Shown piece by piece: positions 1 to 8,344 of a DNA stretch of 64,000 nt (positions within the stretch are counted from its first letter, which is position 1; each line of letters opens with the position of its first letter). The stretch is from assembly GCF_017255295.1 (NCBI RefSeq), contig NZ_JAFKDE010000005.1, positions 62,001 through 126,000 on the forward strand. Direction: 5' to 3'. Source of the DNA: Nitratireductor aquimarinus (GTDB taxonomy: Bacteria; Pseudomonadota; Alphaproteobacteria; Rhizobiales; Rhizobiaceae). The notes beneath the pieces are model-generated. The model did no database searches and had not been told where the DNA came from. It worked only from the letters and a program-made list of their open reading frames with translations. Position numbers and translations under genes: made by a program.

Positions 1-600
1 CCGGACATCGAGGCCCGCGTGGTCGCAGACGATGGCAGCGAGGCAGCCCCCGGCGCGCCCGGCGAACTTCTGGTGCGCCATGCGGGCGAGGATTCGCGTT
101 TCGGCTTCTTCTCCGAATATTACGCCAACCCAGAGGCCACCGCCGAAGCGTGGGAAGGCGGCTGGTTCCACACCGGCGACATCGTCATGCGCGATGCCGA
201 TGGCGATTTCTTCTTCGTCGACCGCAAGAAGAACGTGATCCGCCGTTCCGGCGAGAACATCGCCGCCGTGGAAGTGGAATCCTTCCTCATGCAGCATCCC
301 GACATCAAGGCGGCAGCGGTTGCCGCAGCACCTGACGAACTGCGCGGCGACGAGGTCTTCGCCTGTCTCGTGGTCGAGAGCGGCGCGCGCGATGAGGCCC
401 GCGCCCGCGAGATCGCCGAATGGTGTCTGGATCGCGTGGCCTATTACAAGGTTCCCGGCTACATCGCCTTTGTCGACGCCCTGCCCCTGACCTCGACGCA
501 GAAGATCCAGCGCGGCGAACTGAAAACACTGGTCGCCCGGCTTCTCACCGATCCTGGAACGGTCGACACACGCTCCATGAAGAAAAGGCGCGCGGCCTGA
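1..600 (+). CDS. Acyl-CoA synthetase / AMP-dependent ligase, C-terminal part
   Basis: The reading frame is open from the first base, so the 5' end lies outside the window. About 200 residues remain. They carry the hallmarks of the C-terminal half of ANL adenylating enzymes: GWFHTGD (the conserved Asp that binds ATP ribose), the hinge region DRKKNVIRRSGENI, and a final TSTQKIQRGEL segment in the position of the catalytic C-terminal lysine. The expected role is activation of a carboxylic acid to its CoA thioester. Its stop overlaps the next start (TGATG), so it is translationally coupled to the thiolase-like gene and probably supplies the CoA substrate for the cluster. The substrate cannot be read from this fragment. 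Confidence 0.9.
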   Translation, partial: PDIEARVVADDGSEAAPGAPGELLVRHAGEDSRFGFFSEYYANPEATAEAWEGGWFHTGDIVMRDADGDFFFVDRKKNVIRRSGENIAAVEVESFLMQHPDIKAAAVAAAPDELRGDEVFACLVVESGARDEARAREIAEWCLDRVAYYKVPGYIAFVDALPLTSTQKIQRGELKTLVARLLTDPGTVDTRSMKKRRAA

Positions 601-1784
601 TGGCGGGCCGCACCTCAAGGCGGATGGGCTATGAGGGCGTGGTGCTCGCCGCGCCCGCCACCGCGCCCTATCAGCGTTTCTCCAAGGAAACGGCGCATTG
701 GTGGATCGCCCGCGCGCTGCGCCAGTCGCTTCAAAGCGCCGGCCTCAGCCCCCGCGATGTCGACGGCTTCTCGGTGGCAAGCTTCACGCTCTTTCCCGAT
801 ACGGCGGTGGGCCTGACCCAGCATCTCGGCCTCACCCCGCGCTGGCTCGACCACATCCCCATGGGCGGGGCAAGCGGCGTCGTGGCGCTCAGGCGTGCAG
901 CCCGCGCGGTGCAGGCGGGCGACGCCGACATCGTCGCCTGCGTTGCCGGCGACACCAACCATGTGGACAGTTTCCGGCGCATGCTCTCAAGCTTCAGCCG
1001 CTTCGCGCAGGACGCCTCATACCCTTACGGAGCAGGCGGACCGAATGCCTGTTTCGCGCTCCTGACCGACCACTATATGAGCGCGTATGGCGCGATCCGC
1101 GAGGATTTCGGCCGCATCTGCGTCGCCCAGCGCGACAATGCGCTCCGGAACCCGCATGCGGTGATGAAGAAGCCGCTCACCATGGATCAGTATCTCGGCG
1201 CGCGCATGATCTCCGATCCCATCGCGCTGTTCGATTGCGTCATGCCCGTCAGCGGCGCAGAAGCGTTTCTCGTGATGCGTGAGGAGGACGCCCGCGCCGC
1301 CGGCCTTCCTTACGCACATATTCGCGGCAGCATCGAACGCCACAACGCCTTCCCCGAAAACCCGATCCAGATGCGCGGCGGCTGGGCCATGGATATCGAC
1401 GAGCTTTACGCCATGGCAGACGCCAGGCCCGACGACATGGACCTGTTGCAGACCTATGACGACTACCCGGTCATCTCCATGATGCAGTTCGAGGATCTGG
1501 GGTTCTGCGGGAAAGGCGAGGGCCCGGCCTTCGTGCGCGAGCGCGATCTCACCATTGCCGGCGACTTTCCGCACAACACGTCGGGCGGTCAGCTTTCAGC
1601 CGGACAGGCAGGAGCCGCCGGCGGCTTCATCGGCATGGTCGAGGCCATCCGCCAGGTCACCGGCACCGCCGGCCCCACACAGGTGAAAGGGGCGGCGACT
1701 GCCATGGTCTCGGGCTTCGGCATGATCAATTACGACCGTGGCGTCTGCTCCAGCGCCGCCATCATTTCGGGAGCGGGCACATGA
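600..1784 (+). CDS. Thiolase-like protein (SCP2/lipid-transfer type) lacking canonical catalytic residues
   Basis: This is a 394-residue thiolase-fold protein. The start at 600 overlaps the upstream stop (TGATG). The N-terminal thiolase segment is recognisable, but where active thiolases have Cys-Ala-Ser-Gly the sequence is GGASG (residues 89-93), so the nucleophilic Cys is absent. The second motif, normally GHPxGA, reads NTSGGQLSAGQAGAAGG (326-342), with Gln in place of His. The C-terminal CxG motif is also not conserved. Thiolase-like proteins paired with a DUF35 protein include the Ltp2-type retro-aldolases of steroid side-chain degradation, and the next gene here encodes DUF35. Inference: it forms a complex with that protein and does C-C cleavage or another CoA-ester reaction rather than classical thiolysis. 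Confidence 0.85.
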   Translation: MAGRTSRRMGYEGVVLAAPATAPYQRFSKETAHWWIARALRQSLQSAGLSPRDVDGFSVASFTLFPDTAVGLTQHLGLTPRWLDHIPMGGASGVVALRRAARAVQAGDADIVACVAGDTNHVDSFRRMLSSFSRFAQDASYPYGAGGPNACFALLTDHYMSAYGAIREDFGRICVAQRDNALRNPHAVMKKPLTMDQYLGARMISDPIALFDCVMPVSGAEAFLVMREEDARAAGLPYAHIRGSIERHNAFPENPIQMRGGWAMDIDELYAMADARPDDMDLLQTYDDYPVISMMQFEDLGFCGKGEGPAFVRERDLTIAGDFPHNTSGGQLSAGQAGAAGGFIGMVEAIRQVTGTAGPTQVKGAATAMVSGFGMINYDRGVCSSAAIISGAGT

Positions 1785-3040
1785 CCGACGCCATCCTGCC
1801 ACCGCCGAAGAAAGACCCGCAGAAGCGCACCCGCACACAGACACTGCCTTCGGGCCTCAGGAGCCGCGCGGCGCTGGGGCTCACGGCGGCTGCCGCCGAG
1901 GGGCGCTTCATGCTGCAGGTCTGCGGCGAATGCGGCGCGCTGCAATACCCGCCGCGCGACGCCTGCTCCACCTGCCTGTCGACCGACCTGCCATGGCGCG
2001 ACATCGACCCGGCGGGCGAACTCATCGCCGAAACGACCGTGCGCACCAGCACCAACACCTATTTCCGCGAACGCACCCCATGGCGTGTCGGCACCGTCCG
2101 GCTCGACGCCGGCCCCTCCGTCATGTGCCATGTCCATGGCGACGCGCCACGCGGCGGCCGGGTGCGCATCATCAACCGGCTCGACAAGTCGGGCCAGGGC
2201 GTTCTCTACGCCCTGCCTCCCGAAGGGACGCCCAACATGGAAGACGATCCGCAACTGCGCGAAATCACCGCCGATCCGAAATTCCGCCGCGTGCTCATCA
2301 CCGACGCACGCAGCGAAAGCACACCGGCGCTGGCCGAGGCCTTCGCGAAGGCCGGCGCGTCGATCATCTTCATCGGCGAGCCCGAAGGCTGGCGGCCCTA
2401 TCCGCACCGCACCGCGCTCGAAGCGATCCCCAATGTCCAGATCGTGCCGCTCGACGTCACCGACACCGCGTCGGTCGCCGAGCTTGCCGGCGAGATCGGC
2501 GGCAAGACGGACATTCTCGTCAACAATGCTCGCTTCGTGCGCCCCGGCGGCATCATGGACCGTGGAGACACCGTGTTCGCCCGCGACGAGATGGAAGTGA
2601 ATTATCTCGGCCTGATGCGGCTTGCCCAGTCCTTCGGCCCGGCCATGCGCGGGCGCGGCGCAGACGGCGACAACAGCGCCGCCGCCTGGGTCAACATCCT
2701 GTCGGTCTACGCTTATTCCAACATGCCGGCCTTTGGCGCGTTCTCCGCGTCCAATGCCGCCGCCTACTCGCTGTCGCAGTGCCTGCGCGCGGAGATGCGG
2801 CCCGGCGGCGTGCGCGTGATGAACGTCTATACGGGCCCGACGGACGACGCCTGGCACCAGCCCCTGCCGCCACCCAAGGTCGCGCCCGCAGCACTTGCCC
2901 GGGCCATCGTCTCCGGCCTCAAAGACGGGCTGGAAGACGTGTTCGTCGGCGATGTGGCGAAGGACCTGATCGAGCGCTGGCGCGCCGGCGCAAAAGTGCT
3001 GGAGCGCGAGATGAGCGAAACCGACGGAGGCGGCGCATGA
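1781..3040 (+). CDS. DUF35 (zinc ribbon plus OB-fold) fused to a degenerate short-chain dehydrogenase domain
   Basis: This 419-residue protein has two domains. Residues about 35-145 are DUF35: a rubredoxin-like zinc ribbon with Cys48, Cys51, Cys62 and Cys65 (CGECG...CSTC), followed by an OB-fold. Residues about 168-405 have an SDR-type Rossmann fold. The SDR part is degenerate. The glycine-rich motif TGxxxGxG is TDARSEST (174-181), NNAG is NNAR (248-251), Ser308 is kept, but the Tyr and Lys of YxxxK are Phe321 and Asn325. Classical NAD(P) oxidoreductase chemistry is therefore unlikely. Start ATGA overlaps the thiolase-like stop by four bases, and the end overlaps the cyclase start, so all three are tightly coupled. 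Inferred role: non-catalytic partner or scaffold of the thiolase-like protein. Confidence 0.88.
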   Translation: MTDAILPPPKKDPQKRTRTQTLPSGLRSRAALGLTAAAAEGRFMLQVCGECGALQYPPRDACSTCLSTDLPWRDIDPAGELIAETTVRTSTNTYFRERTPWRVGTVRLDAGPSVMCHVHGDAPRGGRVRIINRLDKSGQGVLYALPPEGTPNMEDDPQLREITADPKFRRVLITDARSESTPALAEAFAKAGASIIFIGEPEGWRPYPHRTALEAIPNVQIVPLDVTDTASVAELAGEIGGKTDILVNNARFVRPGGIMDRGDTVFARDEMEVNYLGLMRLAQSFGPAMRGRGADGDNSAAAWVNILSVYAYSNMPAFGAFSASNAAAYSLSQCLRAEMRPGGVRVMNVYTGPTDDAWHQPLPPPKVAPAALARAIVSGLKDGLEDVFVGDVAKDLIERWRAGAKVLEREMSETDGGGA

Positions 3041-3840
3041 ACGTCCACGCAACCGACCCATCCGCCCTTCTGGGCAATCTCGCGGAGGCGCTCGCCACCG
3101 GCGCCATCGAGGTGGTGGACCTCACCCACACGCTCGATCAGGATTTTCCGGTCATCGTGCTGCCGCCCGAGTTCGGCCAGTGCGCCCGCTTCCGCATGGA
3201 AGAAGTGTCCGCCTATGACCATCGCGGCCCGGCGTGGAAATGGCACAACTTCACCTGCAGCGAGCACACCGGCACCCATTTCGATGCGCCCTCGCACTGG
3301 ATCTCCGGCCGCGACGTGCCCAATGGCAGCGTCGACGAGATTGCCGCCGAGCGCTTTATCGGCCCGGTCTGCGTGATCGACTGTTCTGACGGCGCTGCCG
3401 CCGATGAGGATTTCGAACTCACGCCGGAAATCATCGAGGCGTGGGAGGCCGAGCACGGCCGCATTCCCGCCGAGAGCTGGGTTCTGATGCGCACCGACTG
3501 GTCGAAGCGCCGCGGCGCGGCCTATCTCAACATGCGCGAGGACGGCGCACATTCCCCCGGCCCCACACCGGCGGCGATTCGGCTTCTGGTGGAGAAACGC
3601 GGCATTCGTGGTTTCGGCACAGAAACGGTCGGCACCGATGCCGGTCAGGGATCGCACTACACGCCGCCCTACCCGGCCCATTTTTATCTTCACGGCGCAG
3701 GCCGCTACGGGCTGCAATGCCTCAACAATCTCGACCGGCTGCCGCCCACCGGGGCCATGCTGATCGCAACCCCGCTCAAGATCAAGAACGGCACCGGCAG
3801 CCCGCTGCGCGTGGTGGCGCTCGTGCCCGGCAGGAACTGA
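3037..3840 (+). CDS. Cyclase-family metal-dependent hydrolase (kynurenine formamidase / isatin hydrolase superfamily)
   Basis: A 267-residue protein starting at an ATGA overlap with the DUF35-SDR stop. It has the cyclase-family metal motif HTGTHFDAPSH (His77, His81, Asp83, His87), which binds Mn or Zn in kynurenine formamidase and isatin hydrolase. It is longer than the roughly 210-residue bacterial KynB proteins and resembles the larger uncharacterised 'cyclase family protein' branch. Family knowledge suggests hydrolysis of an amide, lactam or cyclic ketone-type bond. In this context it probably opens a ring or cleaves an intermediate made by the neighbouring CoA enzymes; the substrate is unknown. 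The fourth gene of the cluster follows after 4 bases. Confidence 0.87.
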   Translation: MNVHATDPSALLGNLAEALATGAIEVVDLTHTLDQDFPVIVLPPEFGQCARFRMEEVSAYDHRGPAWKWHNFTCSEHTGTHFDAPSHWISGRDVPNGSVDEIAAERFIGPVCVIDCSDGAAADEDFELTPEIIEAWEAEHGRIPAESWVLMRTDWSKRRGAAYLNMREDGAHSPGPTPAAIRLLVEKRGIRGFGTETVGTDAGQGSHYTPPYPAHFYLHGAGRYGLQCLNNLDRLPPTGAMLIATPLKIKNGTGSPLRVVALVPGRN

Positions 3841-3844
3841 CACG

Positions 3845-4573
3845 ATGGACAAAGAGCTGACAGCCGTCATCACCGGCGGCAACAAGGGCATCGGCGCGGA
3901 CCTCGCCCGGACCATGCTGGATGCGGGCTACCGCGTCGTCTCGGTTGCGCGCCGCGCGCCGGAGTTCTCGCATGAACGTCTGAGCTCGGTCGAAGCCGAC
4001 CTGCTGGACGACACAGCCGTCAGCGCAGCCGCAGCCGAGATCGCCGGCAGGCACGACGTCACCCATTTCGTGCAGAATGCAGGCCTCATCTGGCCGAACC
4101 TCATCGAAGACGCCAGCGCCGAAGACATCACCGGCCTCGCCCAGCTTCACCTGGGTTCCGCCCTCACGCTTTTGAAGGCCTTCCTGCCTGCCATGAAGGA
4201 ACGCCGCTTCGGCCGTGTTCTCTTCAATGGTTCGCGCGCAGCACTGGGCGCACAGACCCGCACCGCCTATGGCGCATCCAAGGCCGGTATGGTGGGCATG
4301 GCGCGCACCTGGGCGCTGGAGCTCGCCCCCCACGGCATCACCGTCAATGTGGTGGCGCCCGGCCCGATCCAGACCGACAATTTCTGGGGCATCATCCCGA
4401 AGGGCAGCGAGCGGGAAGCAGAGCTTGCCAAGCGCATTCCCGTTGGCCGGCTCGGCGCGGTGGAAGACGTCACCAACGCCTTCATGTTCTTCGCCGATCC
4501 GAAGGCAAGCTTCGTCACCGGGCAGACGCTCTATGTGTGCGGCGGCGCAAGCGTTGGCAGCATGCAGCTCTGA
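3845..4573 (+). CDS. SDR family oxidoreductase with intact active site
   Basis: A 242-residue classical short-chain dehydrogenase. The cofactor motif TGGNKGIG is at residues 10-17, the NAG motif at 78-80, Ser130 and YGASK (Tyr142, Lys146) form the catalytic set, and the APGPIQT stretch follows. Unlike the SDR domain fused to DUF35 two genes upstream, every key residue is present, so this is the likely redox enzyme of the cluster, for example a beta-hydroxyacyl or cyclic alcohol dehydrogenase. It is the last gene on this strand and ends 12 bases from the convergent LysR gene. NAD or NADP preference was not determined. Confidence 0.9.
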   Translation: MDKELTAVITGGNKGIGADLARTMLDAGYRVVSVARRAPEFSHERLSSVEADLLDDTAVSAAAAEIAGRHDVTHFVQNAGLIWPNLIEDASAEDITGLAQLHLGSALTLLKAFLPAMKERRFGRVLFNGSRAALGAQTRTAYGASKAGMVGMARTWALELAPHGITVNVVAPGPIQTDNFWGIIPKGSEREAELAKRIPVGRLGAVEDVTNAFMFFADPKASFVTGQTLYVCGGASVGSMQL

Positions 4574-4585
4574 CGCACCCTGTCG

Positions 4586-5461
4586 TCAGAGCGCGGCGGT
4601 GACGATGGCATTGGCCGCGCGCAGAAGCGGGTCGTCCACGCGCTCCCCGAGGCAGGCGAAAAGAAGCCGCGTCGCAGCCAGAGCCTCGCAGATCAGCTCC
4701 ACCTCGCCAGCCGCCTCGGCCTCGCGCGCGGCGTCCGCATGCAGGAGCCCGACCCCCACCCCGCCGGCGATCAGCGTCCGCGTGACCTGCTCCCGGTCAA
4801 CGCTGATGATGCGCTCGGGGCGAAAATTGTGCCGGCAAAAGAGCGCTTCCGCCGCCTCGCCGCAACATGTGTCCGGGGCCGGGCAGATCCACGGAAAATC
4901 CGCCAGCCTGCGCCAGTCGGGACTGTCTTTCGCCACCGCCATTCCCGGCGGGCCCGCAAGATAGATGGCGAACCGCGAAATCTCGACAACGCTCAGATCT
5001 TCTTCCGGCTCACCCGTCTCATTGTAGAACCCGGCATCGAGGCTGCCATTGCGAACGCCCTCGGCAATCGAGCGCGATGTGCCGTGCCGCAGCACCACAT
5101 CCACCTGCGGATAGCGCTCGGCAAACCCCGTCATCAGATGGCCAAGCGCTTCCGTGCCGGAATTGCACCCCATGCCAAGCCGCAGACGTCCGGTCAGGGT
5201 GCTCTTGATCCGCGCCGCCTCCTCGAGAAGCGCACGATGCGCGGCCAGCGTCTGCTCGGCCCTTTCCAGCAGGCGTTCGCCGTCGCGCGTCAGATCCATG
5301 CCGCGCGGGGTCCGCTCGAACAGCGCAAGCCCCAGCGTATCCTCCATCGCCTTGATGTGAGCGCTGACGGCGGGCTGGCTGAGATGAACCCGCTCCGAGG
5401 CGCGCGTGATGCTCCCCTCGCGCGCAACGGCGACAAATGTTCTCAGCTGCTGGATGTCCAT
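4586..5461 (-). CDS. LysR family transcriptional regulator
   Basis: A 291-residue LysR-type regulator with an N-terminal winged helix-turn-helix (MDIQQLRTFVAVAREGS..., recognition helix around SQPAVSAHIKAME) and a C-terminal type 2 periplasmic-binding-fold effector domain. The chosen start, MDIQQL, matches the usual LysR N-terminus; an in-frame ATG 30 bases upstream is possible but adds an untypical leader. It lies just downstream of the SLC13 transporter gene on the same strand (36-bp gap) and converges on the catabolic cluster. It therefore probably senses a cluster substrate or intermediate and controls the transporter, the cluster, or both. No clear T-N11-A operator was identified. Confidence 0.9.
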   Translation of the reverse strand: MDIQQLRTFVAVAREGSITRASERVHLSQPAVSAHIKAMEDTLGLALFERTPRGMDLTRDGERLLERAEQTLAAHRALLEEAARIKSTLTGRLRLGMGCNSGTEALGHLMTGFAERYPQVDVVLRHGTSRSIAEGVRNGSLDAGFYNETGEPEEDLSVVEISRFAIYLAGPPGMAVAKDSPDWRRLADFPWICPAPDTCCGEAAEALFCRHNFRPERIISVDREQVTRTLIAGGVGVGLLHADAAREAEAAGEVELICEALAATRLLFACLGERVDDPLLRAANAIVTAAL

Positions 5462-5497
5462 CACCGCGCCCCGCACCAGATTGGTCTGCATTCATTC

Positions 5498-6937
5498 CTA
5501 TACCAGCCCGAGCACATGCCACCACACAAGATCAAGCGGCAGGAGCACGACAAGGCCGATGACGAACAGGGCAAGACACAGGCGCGCGACGCCCCCCACC
5601 GGCAGATTGCCCAGCTGCATCGCCATGACAAGCGGCGGCGCCTGATAGGGCAGGAACACATTGGAGAAGGCGAGAACCTGCGTCATCAGAACCGTTGTCA
5701 GCGGCAGTCCCGTCAGCACGGCCAGTTTCTCCGCCATCGGCGTCATGACAGCGGGAACGCCCGGCAGATTGGTGATCATCGCCACCACCGTCGAGATGCC
5801 GGTGAGCATCACCACATTCCAGACCGGCCGGTCGACCGAGAAATCCGCATGCCCGCTCAGCCCCGCCACCACCGCCTCGCCAAGCCCGGTGGACGAGATC
5901 ACCGCGCCAAGTCCCAGAATGCCGGCAACGAAGAAGAGCGATGCGTAATTCACCTCTTCATTGATGCACTTTTTCGATGTCAGCCCTGAAGCAGGCCACA
6001 GGCAATAAAGCGCCGCCGCCAGCGCAATCCAGCCCGGCGATATCTGATGAAGCGCATCCGTCAGCCACAGCGCGAGGCACAGCGCCAAAACCAGCGCAAG
6101 CCGCTTTTCCGCAGGCGTCATGGCCGTCGCCCGGTCATGCGCCGCCGGCTGGCGTTGCGGATCGCCATCGGGAAACATCTTCAGGATCAGCACCACCAGC
6201 ACCCCGGTCTTGAGCAGGCCAAGCACGGGAAAATGCGCCAGCAGATAGCCCCAATAGGAAAAGCGCGCGCCATAAAGCGTTTCCGCCATGCCGGCCATGA
6301 TCATGTTCGGCGCGTTTGCAGGCAGGATCGTGAAGGCCGGCAGAAACGTGCCGAAGGCCGCAGCCGCAATCATCCCCGTGCGCCCGTTCGCGCCCGCGCC
6401 ATAGCCCATGTGATCGGCAAGCCCGATGACGATGGGCAGAAGCAGCACGATCCGGCCAATGGAAGACGGCATCACGAAGGCCAGCGCCAGGCTGAACGCC
6501 GTCACCCCCATGATCACCGTGGAATAGCGCGTTCCAAGCATGCCCGAGAGCGCCGCCGCCATGCGCGCGCCAAGCCCCGTGTAACGGATCGAAGCGCCCA
6601 GAATGATCCCGCCGAACAGCAGCCAGAAGGTCGATGAATAAAACCCGGAAAACACCGTCCGGGGCGGCGCGACGCCCGACAGCACCGCCACCAGAAAGAA
6701 CACAAGCGCGGTCCAGTATTCCGGCGCAGCCGCCGTCGCCCACATGCCGATGCAGAAGACGGCGAGCGCCGCCGCAAGCGCCATCGGAACCGGCAGGGAA
6801 GAAGCGGCCAGCAGTCCCACAGCGCCTGCCGCAACCGCGATGCCGATTGATTTCAGCGTATTCCGCGCGGGTCCCCCACCCGGCTGCGCCGCTGCGGGTG
6901 ATCGCCCGCTCGCCCGCGATAAAGTCTGCTCCGACAT
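5498..6937 (-). CDS. SLC13/DASS-type anion transporter
   Basis: A 479-residue polytopic inner-membrane protein with roughly 12 hydrophobic segments, of the ion transporter superfamily that includes SLC13 (DASS) and ArsB/NhaD-like carriers. These proteins import dicarboxylates, sulfate or related organic anions with Na+ or H+. A soluble linker (DGDPQRQPAAHDRA) separates the two halves, and repeated conserved segments (AFVMPSSIGRIVLLLP; ITNLPGVPAVMTPMAEKL) lie in the expected pseudo-symmetric positions. The start MSEQTLS is preferred over an ATG 39 bases further upstream because the extra residues are not membrane-like. It is probably cotranscribed with the downstream LysR gene. Placed beside the CoA cluster, it may import that cluster's acid substrate; this is inference. 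Confidence 0.85.
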   Translation of the reverse strand: MSEQTLSRASGRSPAAAQPGGGPARNTLKSIGIAVAAGAVGLLAASSLPVPMALAAALAVFCIGMWATAAAPEYWTALVFFLVAVLSGVAPPRTVFSGFYSSTFWLLFGGIILGASIRYTGLGARMAAALSGMLGTRYSTVIMGVTAFSLALAFVMPSSIGRIVLLLPIVIGLADHMGYGAGANGRTGMIAAAAFGTFLPAFTILPANAPNMIMAGMAETLYGARFSYWGYLLAHFPVLGLLKTGVLVVLILKMFPDGDPQRQPAAHDRATAMTPAEKRLALVLALCLALWLTDALHQISPGWIALAAALYCLWPASGLTSKKCINEEVNYASLFFVAGILGLGAVISSTGLGEAVVAGLSGHADFSVDRPVWNVVMLTGISTVVAMITNLPGVPAVMTPMAEKLAVLTGLPLTTVLMTQVLAFSNVFLPYQAPPLVMAMQLGNLPVGGVARLCLALFVIGLVVLLPLDLVWWHVLGLV

Positions 6938-7053
6938 GAAATGAACGCGCCTCGTGAAAATACAACGCGGCGACACTGCTCATTTCCGGCCCGCTCAATC
7001 CAATTGATTGTTCAGAGGGCCGCCCTCAAGAAAACCGAACGCCCGGTCTCAGC

Positions 7054-8154
7054 CTATCCGGCAACCCACCGCATCAGCGTCTCCACCGGCCCGCGTTTGA
7101 AGGCGCGCGACCAGACAAAGGCGAACACCGCCGAGGCCGCGCAGAAGATCAGCGCCGCCAGAACCGCCGCCCCCGGCGTCTGCCCGCCCAGCATGCCAAG
7201 CGCCTCCAGCACACCCATGCCCACCACGATATGCGCGATGTAGAGCGTCAGCGTCTGCCGACCCGCAGGCACCACCGCCCGCATCACCGGAGCCATTGCC
7301 GGCCGCTCGGCCAGCGAGAGGCAAAGCCCGATGACCAGGGACGCCACGCCCATCCCCGCCAGCGTGTAGAGCGGCATGGGCGGCACCGGCCCCGTTGCGA
7401 CCAGATAGGCAAGCTCCGGGTCGATTGCGCCCAGAAGCGGCTGAAGCCGCGCCGCCAGCACTTCCGCCAGAAGAAACGCCGCCAGCCCGCCCAGCGCAAG
7501 CGCATTGCGGACGCGCCTTTCGCCAAGATCAAGCCGGCTCAGGATCACGCCGAACAGCAGAAAACCAAGCCACGGAATGACCGGATGCCAGCCATTGAAG
7601 AAGAGGTTTCGTACAAAGCCCGCCGGCGTCCAGAAATCGGCATAGCTGTAATCCACCCAGTCGCGCCCGGTATCGTAATCCAGCACAAAGTTCATCCCCA
7701 CAAAGGCGATGTTGAGCGCCACGATCACCCAGACCAGCGTCCATGTGCGCAATGGAAGAAGGAAGACGCCGAACAGGAAGTAGAACGCGTAGTAATGCAG
7801 AATGTCCGCATCGAAGATGAGGCTGTTCAAGAGGCCGACGACCAGCAGAAACAGCGCCCGCCTGATCGTGTCGGAAACCGTGCGCTCCATGCCCCGCGAT
7901 GCGGCGAGCCCCAGTCCCAGCCCGGCGAGCACCACGAAGGTCGCCGCCGCCCGCCCTTCCAGCAGCAGCGTCATTCCGGCCAGAAGCCCGCCACCGCCTT
8001 CAACACCGGCCTCAGCCCCAACCCCAGTCTCGGCCCCCATCACAATCGTGAAATTCACGATCACCATGCCGACAAAGGCCAGAAAGCGCGCAAGGTCGAG
8101 CCCTTCGAAACGGGCGCGCGACCGCACATTCCCCACCACAACTGCGTCAGCCAT
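7054..8154 (-). CDS. DUF418-like integral membrane protein
   Basis: A 366-residue polytopic membrane protein with about ten hydrophobic segments. The N-terminal signature RFEGLDLARFLAFVGMVIVN resembles the 'R..lDalRGfal.GillvN' opening of the YeiB/DUF418 and HGSNAT-like families. The C-terminal part GRQTLTLYIAHIVVG and the final GPVETLMRW match the DUF418 pattern (GrmaLTnYl...GPlEwlWR), though weakly. Members are putative membrane acyltransferases of unknown substrate. A Gly/Ala-rich loop at residues 42-57 is unusual. It is divergent from a TetR gene, and a TetR-like palindrome lies between them, so it may be that regulator's target. It is separated by about 115 bp from the SLC13 gene and is not obviously part of that cluster. 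Confidence 0.75.
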   Translation of the reverse strand: MADAVVVGNVRSRARFEGLDLARFLAFVGMVIVNFTIVMGAETGVGAEAGVEGGGGLLAGMTLLLEGRAAATFVVLAGLGLGLAASRGMERTVSDTIRRALFLLVVGLLNSLIFDADILHYYAFYFLFGVFLLPLRTWTLVWVIVALNIAFVGMNFVLDYDTGRDWVDYSYADFWTPAGFVRNLFFNGWHPVIPWLGFLLFGVILSRLDLGERRVRNALALGGLAAFLLAEVLAARLQPLLGAIDPELAYLVATGPVPPMPLYTLAGMGVASLVIGLCLSLAERPAMAPVMRAVVPAGRQTLTLYIAHIVVGMGVLEALGMLGGQTPGAAVLAALIFCAASAVFAFVWSRAFKRGPVETLMRWVAG

Positions 8155-8298
8155 GCCCCGCCACCCCTGCGCCCTGCCGCCACAAACCCATAAGATCCAT
8201 CACCGCTTTCTCCAGCCTGCCTGAAACCGATGCACTGCCGGAATCCTGTGGCTATCGCCCCGGGTCCCTTGCCTCGCCCACCGCCATTCACCAATATA

Positions 8299-8316
8299 TG
8301 AACGGTCGTTCGTTCA
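8299..8316. promoter_or_regulatory. TetR-type operator palindrome
   Basis: The inverted repeat TGAACG-N6-CGTTCA (extended by one base to ATGAACG...CGTTCAT) lies 28 bp before the TetR start at 8345 and about 145 bp before the divergent DUF418 gene. TGAACG/CGTTCA half-sites are typical of TetR-family repressors. It is the likely autoregulatory site and may also control the DUF418 gene. Half-sites are perfect; binding is inferred. Confidence 0.6.
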
Positions 8317-8344
8317 TTTAGAGATCAAAAGCCGGGACTGCAAG

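Noticed and set aside
1738-3036. 700-codon frame reading through the DUF35-SDR gene into the cyclase gene
   Set aside because: Only the part from ATG 3037 matches a protein family; the earlier part is a shadow of the DUF35-SDR gene, rich in Arg and Pro.
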